Assembly: GCA_040219575.1 (NCBI GenBank)
Contig: JAVJSD010000056.1
Span: 1 to 64,000 of the forward strand
Direction of reading: 5' to 3'
Source of the DNA: JAVJSD01 sp040219575
GTDB lineage: Bacteria > Planctomycetota > Planctomycetia > Pirellulales > Pirellulaceae
Length of the DNA stretch: 64,000 nucleotides
Shown: positions 32,676 to 41,297 of the stretch, one piece after another
Position numbering within the stretch: the first letter of the stretch is position 1
Layout of the letters: each line of letters begins with the position of its first letter
Program-made: the position numbers and the translations under genes
The notes under the pieces: generated by a model
The model's input: the letters and a program-made list of their open reading frames with translations, nothing else
Told to the model about the DNA's origin: nothing
Databases searched by the model: none

Positions 32676-35600
32676 ATGTTGTCCCGAATTCGAGTCGTCG
32701 CGATTGTGCTCGCCGCCGTCGCGTCGCTCTTGCCCGCCTCGGCCTCCGCGCAATTCGGGTCCCGTGTGCTATCGCAGGTGAATAACGTTTTCCTTCCCGC
32801 GCCGCGGGAGATTCGGCGACAGGTCGCCGAGGCGGAACGCGCCATCGCCGAGGAAAACTATAGCGACGCGGTCGAGGCGCTGGGCGCGATCCTGGCCGAC
32901 ACCACCACGGAAGACTACTTCCTGGAAGCCACGGCCGAGGAAGGAACCAAGACCAGCCTCAAAGCCGAGGCCCAGCGATTGCTGGGAACGATGCCGCCCC
33001 GGGGTCGCCGGCAATACGAGGATCGCTTCGGGGCGGAAGCCCGGCGGATGTACCAGGACGCGGTCGTCAGCGGCGATCTCCGCACGCTGGCCGACATCAC
33101 GCGGATGTACTTTCACACCGACGCCGGCCACGCCGCCACGATGCTGTTGGGCCGCTACCGGCTCGACGAGGGGCGCCCACTCGCCGCCGCCATGTGCTTC
33201 AAGCGACTGGCCGACAGCAGCGCGGCGGGCGGCTTCGAACCGCAGCTCTCGATCCTGCTCGCGCAGTGTTGGCAGATGACCGGTCAGACCAAGGCTGCGC
33301 AGCGCGTGCTGACCGATCTCAAAGAGCGTCTTCCCAACGCCCGGCTGCGGATCGGCGATCGGGAGGTGGGACTGTTCGACGACGACAGCGAGGCGCTCGT
33401 CTGGCTGGCGAAGATGGTGCCCACCGAACTCGAGGGACATCAGGCCGACGCCGCCCAGTGGCTTGTCTACCGCGGCGATCCGGCGCGCAACGCCTCCAGC
33501 AAGGGCGCCATGCCGATCAGCAACCTCCGCTGGCGGGTGTGGACGGTCAACGACCACGCCGATGAGAAGCGAGCCCGGGAGATCTACAAGCAGTACCGCG
33601 ACCGCGACGTGCCGGCGCTTCCCGCCTTCCAACCGCTCGCCGTGCGGAATCTCGTCTTGATGCGCACGCCCGAACGCATGATGGCCGTCGACTTCACCAC
33701 CGGCAAACGCGTCTGGGAGTACCCCTGGTACGAATCGCAACTGGAAGCCGGCGGGTCGCAAACGGTCGGCGCCTCGGGGAGCCTGGTCGACGACAAGTTG
33801 AATCAGCGATTGTTCGAGGATGCGATCTACGGCCAGATCGCCAGCGATGGTCAATCGGCCTACGTGCTCGACAAGCTCCCCTTCGCGCGGGCCAACCGCA
33901 CTTCGGGGCGCGTCATCCTGATGCCCGGCGGCGGCGTGCAGCGACAGGACAATTCCGATTCCAACGAGTTGGTCGCCCTGGACCTCAAATCGCAGGGCAA
34001 ACTGCGTTGGATCGTCGGCGGCGAATCCGGCGGCGACGAACCGAAACTCGCCGGCGCCTTCTTCCTTGGTCCGCCGCTGCCGATCTTGGGGCAGTTGTAC
34101 GTGCTGGCCGAATTCAACGGCGAGATTCGTCTGGTGGTGCTCGACGCACGCAGCGGCGAACTGGACTGGGCCCAGCAACTGGCGCTGCTGGAAGGACAAA
34201 ACGTGTTGTACGATCCGACGCGTCGACTGGCGGGCGCCACGCCTTCCTTCGCCGACGGTGTATTGATCTGTCCCACTTCGGCCGGCGCCGTGGTGGCGGT
34301 CGACGTCGCCAACCGCTCGCTGCTGTGGGGCCACCAATACAAGCAGGACACCATCGATCCGCGCTTCCGCCGCGTGCCTTCCATTCGACAACGCGCCGTC
34401 GGCGACCGTTGGAGCGACGCCACGGCCACCATCTCCGCCGGACGCGTGATTCTCACGCCCGTCGAATCGAACGAGATGTTGTGCCTCGATCTGCTTACGG
34501 GGCGTTCGCTGTGGGAAAGCAACGTGGCCCGCGACGATAAGCTGTTCGTGGCGGGCGTTCACGACGATCTCGCGATTGTCGTTGCGAAAGACTCCGTTCG
34601 CGCCATCAACCTGGGCACCTCGAAGGAGCAGTGGAAGACGACGCTCGACGGCGCCCCCAGCGGCCGAGGGTTCATCAGCGACGGGTTCTATTATCAACCA
34701 ACGACGGCTTCCACGATTTACAAGATCAATCTCGACGACGGCGCCGTTCCCAGCGGCCAGGACAGCGAGAACCCCGCCAGGACGGACGGCATCCTGGGCA
34801 ACCTGGTCTGCTACAAGGACGAGGTCATCTCGCAGGGTTTCGACAATGAGATGAATCCGCAGCTGACGGTTTACTATCAGCACGACGCGCTCCGCGGAAA
34901 AGTGAAGCAGGCGCTGCAAACCAACCCGCACGATTCCTGGGCGTTGGCTCGACAGGGCGAATTGCTGCAGGGCGACGGCCGGTTGATCGAGGCCATCGAG
35001 GCCTTCCGCGAGGCGTACCGATACGACGACAGCGAAGAGCACCGGGCCTTGCTGGTCGAGGCGATCATCGCGGCGCTGACGAGCGACTTTCCAAAACATC
35101 GCCAGCTTGTCGAGGAGTCCGAACGACTCACGCGGAATACGTCGTGGCGCGCCGACTTTCTCCGCGCCGCGGCTCAAGGCAGGCAACGGGCAGGTGAATT
35201 GGAAGCCGCATTGCGCGACTACCTCGAGTTAATCGCGCTGGCGTCGGTCGAGCTTGGAGAAGAATCGACGGAGGCCGCGTTGGAGCAACCGGAGCCCGGC
35301 TGGCAGGTGCGGCGGCAGCGCTGGGTGCGGGCCCGCTTGCAGGAGTTGCTGCAGGCCTCGCAGTCGGACCATCAGCAAGGCGTCGACGCGTTGGTCGCCG
35401 AAAAGTTCGAGGCCGCGATGTCGGCCCGCGACGTCGCCGAGTTGCAGCGTTTCGTCGATTATTTCCCCAAGCACGCGTTGGCCTCTCGTGCGCGATTGGC
35501 GTTGGCGCAGCGCCTGATCGGCGGCGAGCAGCAACTCGAGGCGGAGTTGGTGCTGGCCGGACTTCGTCGCGGCGACGTCGCCGATGCCGCCGCCGCGACC

Positions 35601-37223
35601 GCCCTGTATTGCCGTCTGCTCGAGCACACCGGGCCCGTGTGGGAGGCCGCCCAGGCGTATCGCGACCTGGCTCGGAACTGGGGCGACGTCGTCTGCCTGG
35701 CGGGGCGAACGGGCCGGCAACTCGCCGCCGCCGTCGATCCGCACAGCCCGGCGGGCGAGTTGCTCGCCAACGTGTCTCGCTGGAATCGAGGAGATGCCGA
35801 GGTCTCCGCCTCCGCTTACGCAGGCCAGCAGAACAACACCTACCAGCGCATCTATCCGGTGAACATCCCTCAGTGGGATTTGGGCAGCGGCGATCGGATG
35901 CGGGTCCGCATCGACCAGCAACGGCAAGAGTTGATTCTCTGTCGCGCTGACGGGACGGAATTAGCGCGAGTCTCCTCGGCCCGCGACGACAAGATCAACG
36001 CGTTTCCCAACTACAGCCTGGTGCACGCCAAGGGAATCGGGCATCTGTTGGTCGTCTCCCTGGGATTCGAAATCGTCGCCGTCGACGTCGCCGAGGCGCA
36101 GAACGACCCCGCCAACGCCGTCGTCTGGCGATTCAATTTGGCGTCGATCGCCGCCGGCGGCCGCTCGGGCATTCCGCTGATCAACGCCACCTCGAGGATC
36201 AACCCTTGGGGAGACACCTACTATTTGCCGACCGACCCGCTGCGGCGGCCGTTCGGTCAGATCGCGTCGCTGAGCGAGGCGGGCGTCTGCTTCCAGTTCG
36301 GACAGCGCCTGATCTGCCTCGATCCGCTCACCGGGCAAGAGATCTGGTCGCGAAACGGCTTCCCCGAGGGGTGCGACGTCTTCGGCGACGAGCGGTTCGT
36401 GTTCGCGATTCCGCCCAACGGGTCGTCGGCCGCCGTCTACTCCACCAGCGACGGCAGTCTGCTGGGAAGCCGCACCTTGAACGACGAGCAACATCGCTGG
36501 GCGACCCACGGCCGGAATTTGCTCGCCTGGAGCGAACAAGGCGAATCCCTCGAGTTGCAGTTGATCGATTTGTGGACCGGCGACGTGCTGTTCAAACGAA
36601 GTTACGCGCAGGGGACGAAGGCCTCGATCGTCGACCACCACGAAGTCGCCGTCTATGAGACCGACGGCCGCTTCACCATGTTTCGTCTCCAGGACGGGAA
36701 GGAGCGGTTCTCGATCACGCTGGCCGCCGAACCGCGGTTGGCGTCGATCTACGTGCAACGCCGGGCCGAGCAGTATTTGTTGATGACCAATCGTCCCGTT
36801 ACCTCGCCGCTGCCCGACACCAACGTGCAGGGAGCCCCGGGCGGCTTCTACGCGCCCTTGGTGAACGGTTCGCTGTACGCCATCGAAAGCGATTCCGGCA
36901 AGCCGCGCTGGTCGGCGCCCGTGGCCGTCGAGCAGTACGGACTGCCGCTCGATCAACCGACCGACACGCCCTTGTTCGTCTTTCTGCGGCATCTCAACAG
37001 CACGGCGCCGGGGGCTGCCCGGCCCACACGGACGTCGGTGTTGGGAATCGACGTCCGCGACGGCGGCGTGATCTTGAGCGACGAATCGCCGGCCATGACC
37101 AGCAGCTACTCGATCGTCGGCGACGTCGAAAACCAATCCGTCAAGCTGAGCCTGACGGGAAGAAGCTACACGCTGCAGTTTGCGAAGAAGAAAGCGACCC
37201 CGCCGGCGTCGGCCGGCGGGTAG
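32676..37223 (+). CDS. Giant exported PQQ-propeller and TPR protein
   Basis: 1515 residues from ATG 32676; AAGGA eight bases upstream favours it over ATG 32661, five codons upstream. Signal peptide LSRIRVVAIVLAAVASLLPA. Residues about 30-220 are helical and TPR-like (AIAEENYSDAVEALGAILAD, LSILLAQCWQMTGQTKAAQR). A beta-propeller follows (about 300-730, with RMMAVDFTTGKRVW and MLCLDLLTGRSLW), then a TPR-like helical section (about 760-1050, WALARQGELLQGDGRLIEAI) and a second propeller (about 1070-1490, RLICLDPLTGQEIW). The double propeller-solenoid arrangement suits an envelope scaffold. Enzymatic motifs are absent. Confidence 0.85.
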   Translation: MLSRIRVVAIVLAAVASLLPASASAQFGSRVLSQVNNVFLPAPREIRRQVAEAERAIAEENYSDAVEALGAILADTTTEDYFLEATAEEGTKTSLKAEAQRLLGTMPPRGRRQYEDRFGAEARRMYQDAVVSGDLRTLADITRMYFHTDAGHAATMLLGRYRLDEGRPLAAAMCFKRLADSSAAGGFEPQLSILLAQCWQMTGQTKAAQRVLTDLKERLPNARLRIGDREVGLFDDDSEALVWLAKMVPTELEGHQADAAQWLVYRGDPARNASSKGAMPISNLRWRVWTVNDHADEKRAREIYKQYRDRDVPALPAFQPLAVRNLVLMRTPERMMAVDFTTGKRVWEYPWYESQLEAGGSQTVGASGSLVDDKLNQRLFEDAIYGQIASDGQSAYVLDKLPFARANRTSGRVILMPGGGVQRQDNSDSNELVALDLKSQGKLRWIVGGESGGDEPKLAGAFFLGPPLPILGQLYVLAEFNGEIRLVVLDARSGELDWAQQLALLEGQNVLYDPTRRLAGATPSFADGVLICPTSAGAVVAVDVANRSLLWGHQYKQDTIDPRFRRVPSIRQRAVGDRWSDATATISAGRVILTPVESNEMLCLDLLTGRSLWESNVARDDKLFVAGVHDDLAIVVAKDSVRAINLGTSKEQWKTTLDGAPSGRGFISDGFYYQPTTASTIYKINLDDGAVPSGQDSENPARTDGILGNLVCYKDEVISQGFDNEMNPQLTVYYQHDALRGKVKQALQTNPHDSWALARQGELLQGDGRLIEAIEAFREAYRYDDSEEHRALLVEAIIAALTSDFPKHRQLVEESERLTRNTSWRADFLRAAAQGRQRAGELEAALRDYLELIALASVELGEESTEAALEQPEPGWQVRRQRWVRARLQELLQASQSDHQQGVDALVAEKFEAAMSARDVAELQRFVDYFPKHALASRARLALAQRLIGGEQQLEAELVLAGLRRGDVADAAAATALYCRLLEHTGPVWEAAQAYRDLARNWGDVVCLAGRTGRQLAAAVDPHSPAGELLANVSRWNRGDAEVSASAYAGQQNNTYQRIYPVNIPQWDLGSGDRMRVRIDQQRQELILCRADGTELARVSSARDDKINAFPNYSLVHAKGIGHLLVVSLGFEIVAVDVAEAQNDPANAVVWRFNLASIAAGGRSGIPLINATSRINPWGDTYYLPTDPLRRPFGQIASLSEAGVCFQFGQRLICLDPLTGQEIWSRNGFPEGCDVFGDERFVFAIPPNGSSAAVYSTSDGSLLGSRTLNDEQHRWATHGRNLLAWSEQGESLELQLIDLWTGDVLFKRSYAQGTKASIVDHHEVAVYETDGRFTMFRLQDGKERFSITLAAEPRLASIYVQRRAEQYLLMTNRPVTSPLPDTNVQGAPGGFYAPLVNGSLYAIESDSGKPRWSAPVAVEQYGLPLDQPTDTPLFVFLRHLNSTAPGAARPTRTSVLGIDVRDGGVILSDESPAMTSSYSIVGDVENQSVKLSLTGRSYTLQFAKKKATPPASAGG

Positions 37224-37249
37224 AGCCGGGATCGGAACACGCCGCGCGC

Positions 37250-37849
37250 CTACACCGCCTCGATCAAATCGCCGAGGATTAAGCGGATCGCGGCGGCCGA
37301 CAACTCGGGCGGCATCGACGGTCCCGGCCGCGAGTCCTCCGCCACTTGCACCGGCGCCAGCGGCAAGTGGAGAAACGTCGAACGGGTCGGGCAGGCCAAC
37401 TCCCGGGCGTAGTGATGCGACAGGTACAACGCCGCATTGCAGAGAAACGTACCGGCGTGGAAGCTCACCTCGGCGGGGATTCCTCCTCGCCGCAACTGTT
37501 TGGCCCATTGGGCGAGCGGCAACTGCGAACGATACGCCATCGGGCCGTCCTCGACCAACGGGCGCGCTTCCGCGTCGGGCGACGCCGGCTGCGCCACGTT
37601 GATGCCCACGGCTTCGATCTGCACCGACGAGGCGCCGGGCGCCTGTCCCAAATGCAGCGCCACGTCGTAGCGATCCGCCAGATCCTTGGCCAACCGCTGC
37701 TTCACTTCCGAGAAGTCGACGGGGTACAAACGCGTGGTGATCTCGGGCTGTTCGGGAAGTTCCTTGGTCAATTCGACCAGGGCCAGCCAACTCGCATTCA
37801 GCTTCCAGCGATCGTAGGGCTCGAACGCGGTGATCAAGACTCGCGGCAT
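37250..37849 (-). CDS. pcp: Pyroglutamyl-peptidase I (C15 family)
   Basis: 199 residues. It removes N-terminal pyroglutamate. MPRVLITAFEPYDRWKLNAS, the Glu79-containing LGQAPGASSVQIEAVGINV, and the nucleophile region VSFHAGTFLCNAALYLSHH with Cys137 match family C15; His161 (STFLHLPLAP) is the probable catalytic His. The triad is therefore complete although several glycines differ from the consensus. Convergent with the giant propeller gene. Confidence 0.85.
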   Translation of the reverse strand: MPRVLITAFEPYDRWKLNASWLALVELTKELPEQPEITTRLYPVDFSEVKQRLAKDLADRYDVALHLGQAPGASSVQIEAVGINVAQPASPDAEARPLVEDGPMAYRSQLPLAQWAKQLRRGGIPAEVSFHAGTFLCNAALYLSHHYARELACPTRSTFLHLPLAPVQVAEDSRPGPSMPPELSAAAIRLILGDLIEAV

Positions 37850-38010
37850 GAGGCGTCATCCATCAGGATCGAGCGGCGAGTGGACCGTCGTCGCTCGGAG
37901 GAGGCGAAAGTGCCGCTGGTTATAGCAAATGCAGATTCGCCTCTCCATCGTCGAATTCGCCCCAATGCGCATTTCGAACCCGCCCCCTCCCCGCCGCCGA
38001 AGCCGCCCGC

Positions 38011-38076
38011 CCGTAGCCAATGCTGCCAGCCCGTAGCCGATGCTGCCTGCCCGTAGCCGATGCTGCCAGCATCGGC
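38011..38076. repeat. Three 20-bp tandem repeats, family C
   Basis: CCGTAGCCAATGCTGCCAGC, CCGTAGCCGATGCTGCCTGC and CCGTAGCCGATGCTGCCAGC lie head to tail at 38011-38070. The last runs into ATCGGC, making a palindrome CCGATGCTGCCAGCATCGG. Confidence 0.85.
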
Positions 38077-38243
38077 GAGAAAGCGTGAGCCGCGGGACTT
38101 GCTCCCGCGCCCTGCGGCAGTTTCCGTCGATTCCCCACATTGCAACCAGAAGTGCAACCCACCGTGCCGACGGCGAAGCCGGTGCACTCTCCAACCTCTG
38201 CTGGGAGAATCCCCAGCGGCTCAAGGAAATCGAACGAATCACG

Positions 38244-38269
38244 GCCGATGCTGCCAGCATCGGCTACGG
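38244..38269. repeat. Palindromic copy of family C
   Basis: GCCGATGCTGCCAGCATCGG followed by CTACGG, a near-perfect inverted copy of the family C unit. Confidence 0.75.
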
Positions 38270-38629
38270 AAGTCAACGAAGCCTCAAGACATGGGCGCCA
38301 TCCTCTCACGCCGAAGGCGAGTGAGCATGGCGCCGGCTAATTCAAGTCGGCACGCTCACCCCGCTCCACGGAGAGAGTATGGCGAGAGTATGGCGGCTCG
38401 CGCGATCTGGCCGATGGTGGCGGCATCGGCTACGGGAAGACGGGCGCCCTCTGGATGCGGCGCGAGTGATAACGTACTCTTGCAGTAGGACTTGCGCGGA
38501 AATCGTGCGCAGGCGCTCGCCGCCTGAAAACCAAAAGCAAACAAGACGCCGGCTCTTCTTTTGAATCGTATTCTCCCCGCTCTGGCGGCGGGGGCGTGAG
38601 ACGTTTGCCTCGCCGTGGTGGGTGCGACC

Positions 38630-39217
38630 ATGAACGAAACTTCGCTCAGCCTGCTGCAGCGCGTGCGGCACGATTCGGCCGCGCCCGACTGGCGACGGTT
38701 CACCGAGCTCTACGAACCGCTGATCCGCGGTTGGCTGCGCCGCAAGGACTGCCTCGGCCACGACGCCGACGACGTGGTGCAGAACATCCTGGCGGTGATC
38801 GTCCGCCGCCTCGACGATTTCGAGCACAACGGCCGCACCGGCGCGTTTCGAGCCTGGCTGCGGACCATCACGGTCAATTGCCTCCGCGATCACTGGCGCG
38901 CGAACCGGTCGCGGCCCGTCGGCGCGGGGGGCAGCGACATGCAGGAGATGATCGCCCAACTCGAGGATCCCGAGAGCAACCTGTCGCGTGTCTGGAACGA
39001 AGAGCACGACCGCCACGTGATGCGCAAGCTGCTCGAGTTTCTGCGCGACGAGTTCGAACCCCGCACCTGGCAGGCTTTTCAGCGGTTCGCGCTCGACGAC
39101 GTTCCGGCTAGCGACGTGGCCAAGGAACTGGAGATGACGCCCAACGCCGTCTTCATCGCCAAGTCGCGGGTGCTGGCCCGGTTGCGGCAGGAATCGGCGG
39201 GCCTGCTCGACGAATAA
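38630..39217 (+). CDS. ECF-type sigma factor (planctomycetal)
   Basis: 195 residues from ATG 38630 (GTG 38615 is an alternative). Region 2 is seen in FTELYEPLIRGWLRRKD and DADDVVQNILAVIVRRL; region 4 in LDDVPASDVAKELEMTPNAV followed by FIAKSRVLARLRQE. The FRAWLRTITVNCLRDHWR stretch is typical of ECF factors that partner Ser/Thr kinases. It is 124 bases upstream of such a kinase gene and on the same strand, so the kinase may control its activity by phosphorylation. Confidence 0.9.
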   Translation: MNETSLSLLQRVRHDSAAPDWRRFTELYEPLIRGWLRRKDCLGHDADDVVQNILAVIVRRLDDFEHNGRTGAFRAWLRTITVNCLRDHWRANRSRPVGAGGSDMQEMIAQLEDPESNLSRVWNEEHDRHVMRKLLEFLRDEFEPRTWQAFQRFALDDVPASDVAKELEMTPNAVFIAKSRVLARLRQESAGLLDE

Positions 39218-39341
39218 AAAAACTTGCAAAGTCGCGAAAGGTCGGCGTGCCGGCCGCCATCTCTCCTTCGTCCGTTTGTTCACGACCGACGAGTCGCACA
39301 CTGGAAAGCCGCAATCCGGCAGGCCCACAATCCGGCAGGCA

Positions 39342-41192
39342 ATGTCCATGAACACCCGCCAGGATGAACATCCTCAGCCTTCGCAGTTGCGCGCCTTCGC
39401 GCAAGGCCTGCTGCAGGGCGACGATTTCGCCCAGATCGAGGAGCATGTCGCGCAGTGCGACCGTTGCTGCCAGCAACTCGCCGACTCGCCGGACAGCACG
39501 CTTGTCGCGCTGGCCCGCGACGCCGCCACGCGGGGCTTCCGCGATCGCCCGGCGGCGCAGCGGGCGACCGACGGCATCCCCAGGGAACTCGAAAGCCACC
39601 CCCGCTATCACGTCCTCGAGCGCATCGGCGCCGGCGGCATGGGCGCCGTCTACAAAGCCGAGCATCGCATGATGCATCGCGACGTGGCCTTGAAGGTGGT
39701 GCATCCTCGGCTGCTGTCGAATCCCCAGGCGGTGGAGCGGTTCCAGCGGGAGGTGCAACTCGCCGCCCGGCTATCGCACCCGAACATCGTCGCCTCGCAC
39801 GACGCCGATCAGGCGGGCGAGCTGAATTTCCTGGTGATGGAGTACGTCGACGGCGTCTCGCTCGACGAGCGGATCGCCGCGTCGGGGCCGGCGACGCCTC
39901 GGCAGGCCTGCGAGTGGATTCGCCAGGCGGCCCTCGGCTTGCAGCACGCCCATCAGCAGGGCATGGCCCATCGCGATATTAAGCCCCACAACCTGATGAT
40001 CACGGCGGACGATCAGGTCAAGATTCTCGACTTCGGCCTGACGCGGCTCACCACCGACGCGTCGTCGCTCAACGACGCGGCCGAAACCGCCGCGCGCGGC
40101 GGCACGACCGGCGAAGGCGTGATTCTGGGAACGCCGGATTACATCGCCCCCGAGCAGATCAACGATTCACGCACGGCGGATATTCGCGCCGATATCTATA
40201 GCCTGGGGTGCACGTTGTACTACGCACTCACGGGCCGCGCCCCGTTTCCGGACGGCGCCCTGGTCGAGAAACTTCACGCTCACGCGACGCGGCCCTTGCC
40301 GCGGCTCGACGAGATTCGCGACGACGTGCCGCCGCGCCTGATCGAGATCCTCGACCGCATGACGGCGAAGGACCTCAGCCAGCGCTACGCCACGCCCGGC
40401 GAAGTGGCCGACGATCTGGCGCAACTCAACCAGCTTTCCTCCATCCGCCCTAGTCTGCGGAAGAAACCGGTTCGCCCTTTTCCCTGGGGGGCGGCGAGCG
40501 TCGCGGGCGCCGTGCTGGCGGGACTGCTGGCGATCGTGCTCGCCTGGTCCTTGTTCGGCGGCGGTGGTGGAGAGCCGCCGCGCGACGACGATCAGCCGCT
40601 CGCCGGGGACGCCGTGCCGCCGGTTGCTCCCGATTCAGCGACGATGAAGCTGTTGTTGATGCTGCCCAGCCAGGGACTGTGGTACGAGGATTACGAGCGG
40701 GTCGTCGACGCGGTGCGGGAGCAGCGCGAGAAAAACGGAGTGAAGGTGGAGCTGGTGGCGGCGGGAGTCTCCAGCCAGCCCTCGTCGCTGGCCGCCGGCT
40801 CGTTTCCGGGCGAGGCCCGTCGCGACGTCGACATCGACCGGCAACTGCGAGCCTACGACTACGACGCCATCATCTTCATCGGTTACGACACGCGCGACTT
40901 CACACCCGGCGGCGACGCCGGCGAGTCGACGCTCCGCATCCTGCAGGAGTTTGACCGTGAAGAAAAGGTGATCGCTTCGCTTTGCGCCGGTCAGCGCGCG
41001 CTGGCCCTCAACGGGTTGCTGCGCGGCAAACGGGTGGCGGCCTGCCAGTATGTCGACGAGAGCGAAATCACCGCCGCCGGCGGCACTCTCGCCGGCGACG
41101 ACGTGGTCCAGGACGGGCTGGTGATCACCGCTTCCCGCGAATCCTATGCGGGCCGCCTCGTCGAAAAGATTCTGGAAACCATCCAGCGCTGA
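39342..41192 (+). CDS. Ser/Thr kinase with C-terminal DJ-1/PfpI domain
   Basis: 616 residues from ATG 39342. Residues 15-60 carry a HVAQCDRC zinc-binding-like segment reminiscent of anti-sigma ZAS domains. The kinase domain (90-365) is intact: GAGGMGAVYKA loop, Lys118 (ALKVV), AHRDIKPHNLMI with Asp212, DFGLT with Asp230, GTPDYIAPEQ. One membrane helix lies at about 385-404, then a linker and a DJ-1/PfpI domain (435-616) with candidate nucleophile Cys548 in VIASLCAGQRALALNG and downstream VVQDGLVITASRES. The kinase should be cytosolic and the DJ-1 domain extracytoplasmic. A DJ-1 sensor on such a kinase is unusual. It follows the sigma factor gene and precedes a secreted DJ-1 protein. Confidence 0.88.
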   Translation: MSMNTRQDEHPQPSQLRAFAQGLLQGDDFAQIEEHVAQCDRCCQQLADSPDSTLVALARDAATRGFRDRPAAQRATDGIPRELESHPRYHVLERIGAGGMGAVYKAEHRMMHRDVALKVVHPRLLSNPQAVERFQREVQLAARLSHPNIVASHDADQAGELNFLVMEYVDGVSLDERIAASGPATPRQACEWIRQAALGLQHAHQQGMAHRDIKPHNLMITADDQVKILDFGLTRLTTDASSLNDAAETAARGGTTGEGVILGTPDYIAPEQINDSRTADIRADIYSLGCTLYYALTGRAPFPDGALVEKLHAHATRPLPRLDEIRDDVPPRLIEILDRMTAKDLSQRYATPGEVADDLAQLNQLSSIRPSLRKKPVRPFPWGAASVAGAVLAGLLAIVLAWSLFGGGGGEPPRDDDQPLAGDAVPPVAPDSATMKLLLMLPSQGLWYEDYERVVDAVREQREKNGVKVELVAAGVSSQPSSLAAGSFPGEARRDVDIDRQLRAYDYDAIIFIGYDTRDFTPGGDAGESTLRILQEFDREEKVIASLCAGQRALALNGLLRGKRVAACQYVDESEITAAGGTLAGDDVVQDGLVITASRESYAGRLVEKILETIQR

Positions 41193-41297
41193 AAGGTCTC
41201 GCGGTCGGCCTCCATTTCTCCTCTGTCCGGTGCTTCTCAGGCATTCTTGCCGACGCCGGCGGAACTGGAATTCGCTTTCCATCGAGGAGAAAACGAC

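Larger units (their letters stand above)
37850..38629. other. Long intergenic region with repeats
   Basis: 780 bases before the ECF sigma factor gene. It holds the CCGTAGCCGATGCTGCC tandem array (38011-38076), a palindromic copy (38244-38269) and related half-sites near 38410. The promoter of the sigma factor should lie in the last 150 bases, which are AT-richer (38520-38580). Confidence 0.45.

Noticed and set aside
38011..38076. Possible CRISPR array
   Set aside because: The 20-bp units are directly adjacent without spacers, and no cas gene is present.
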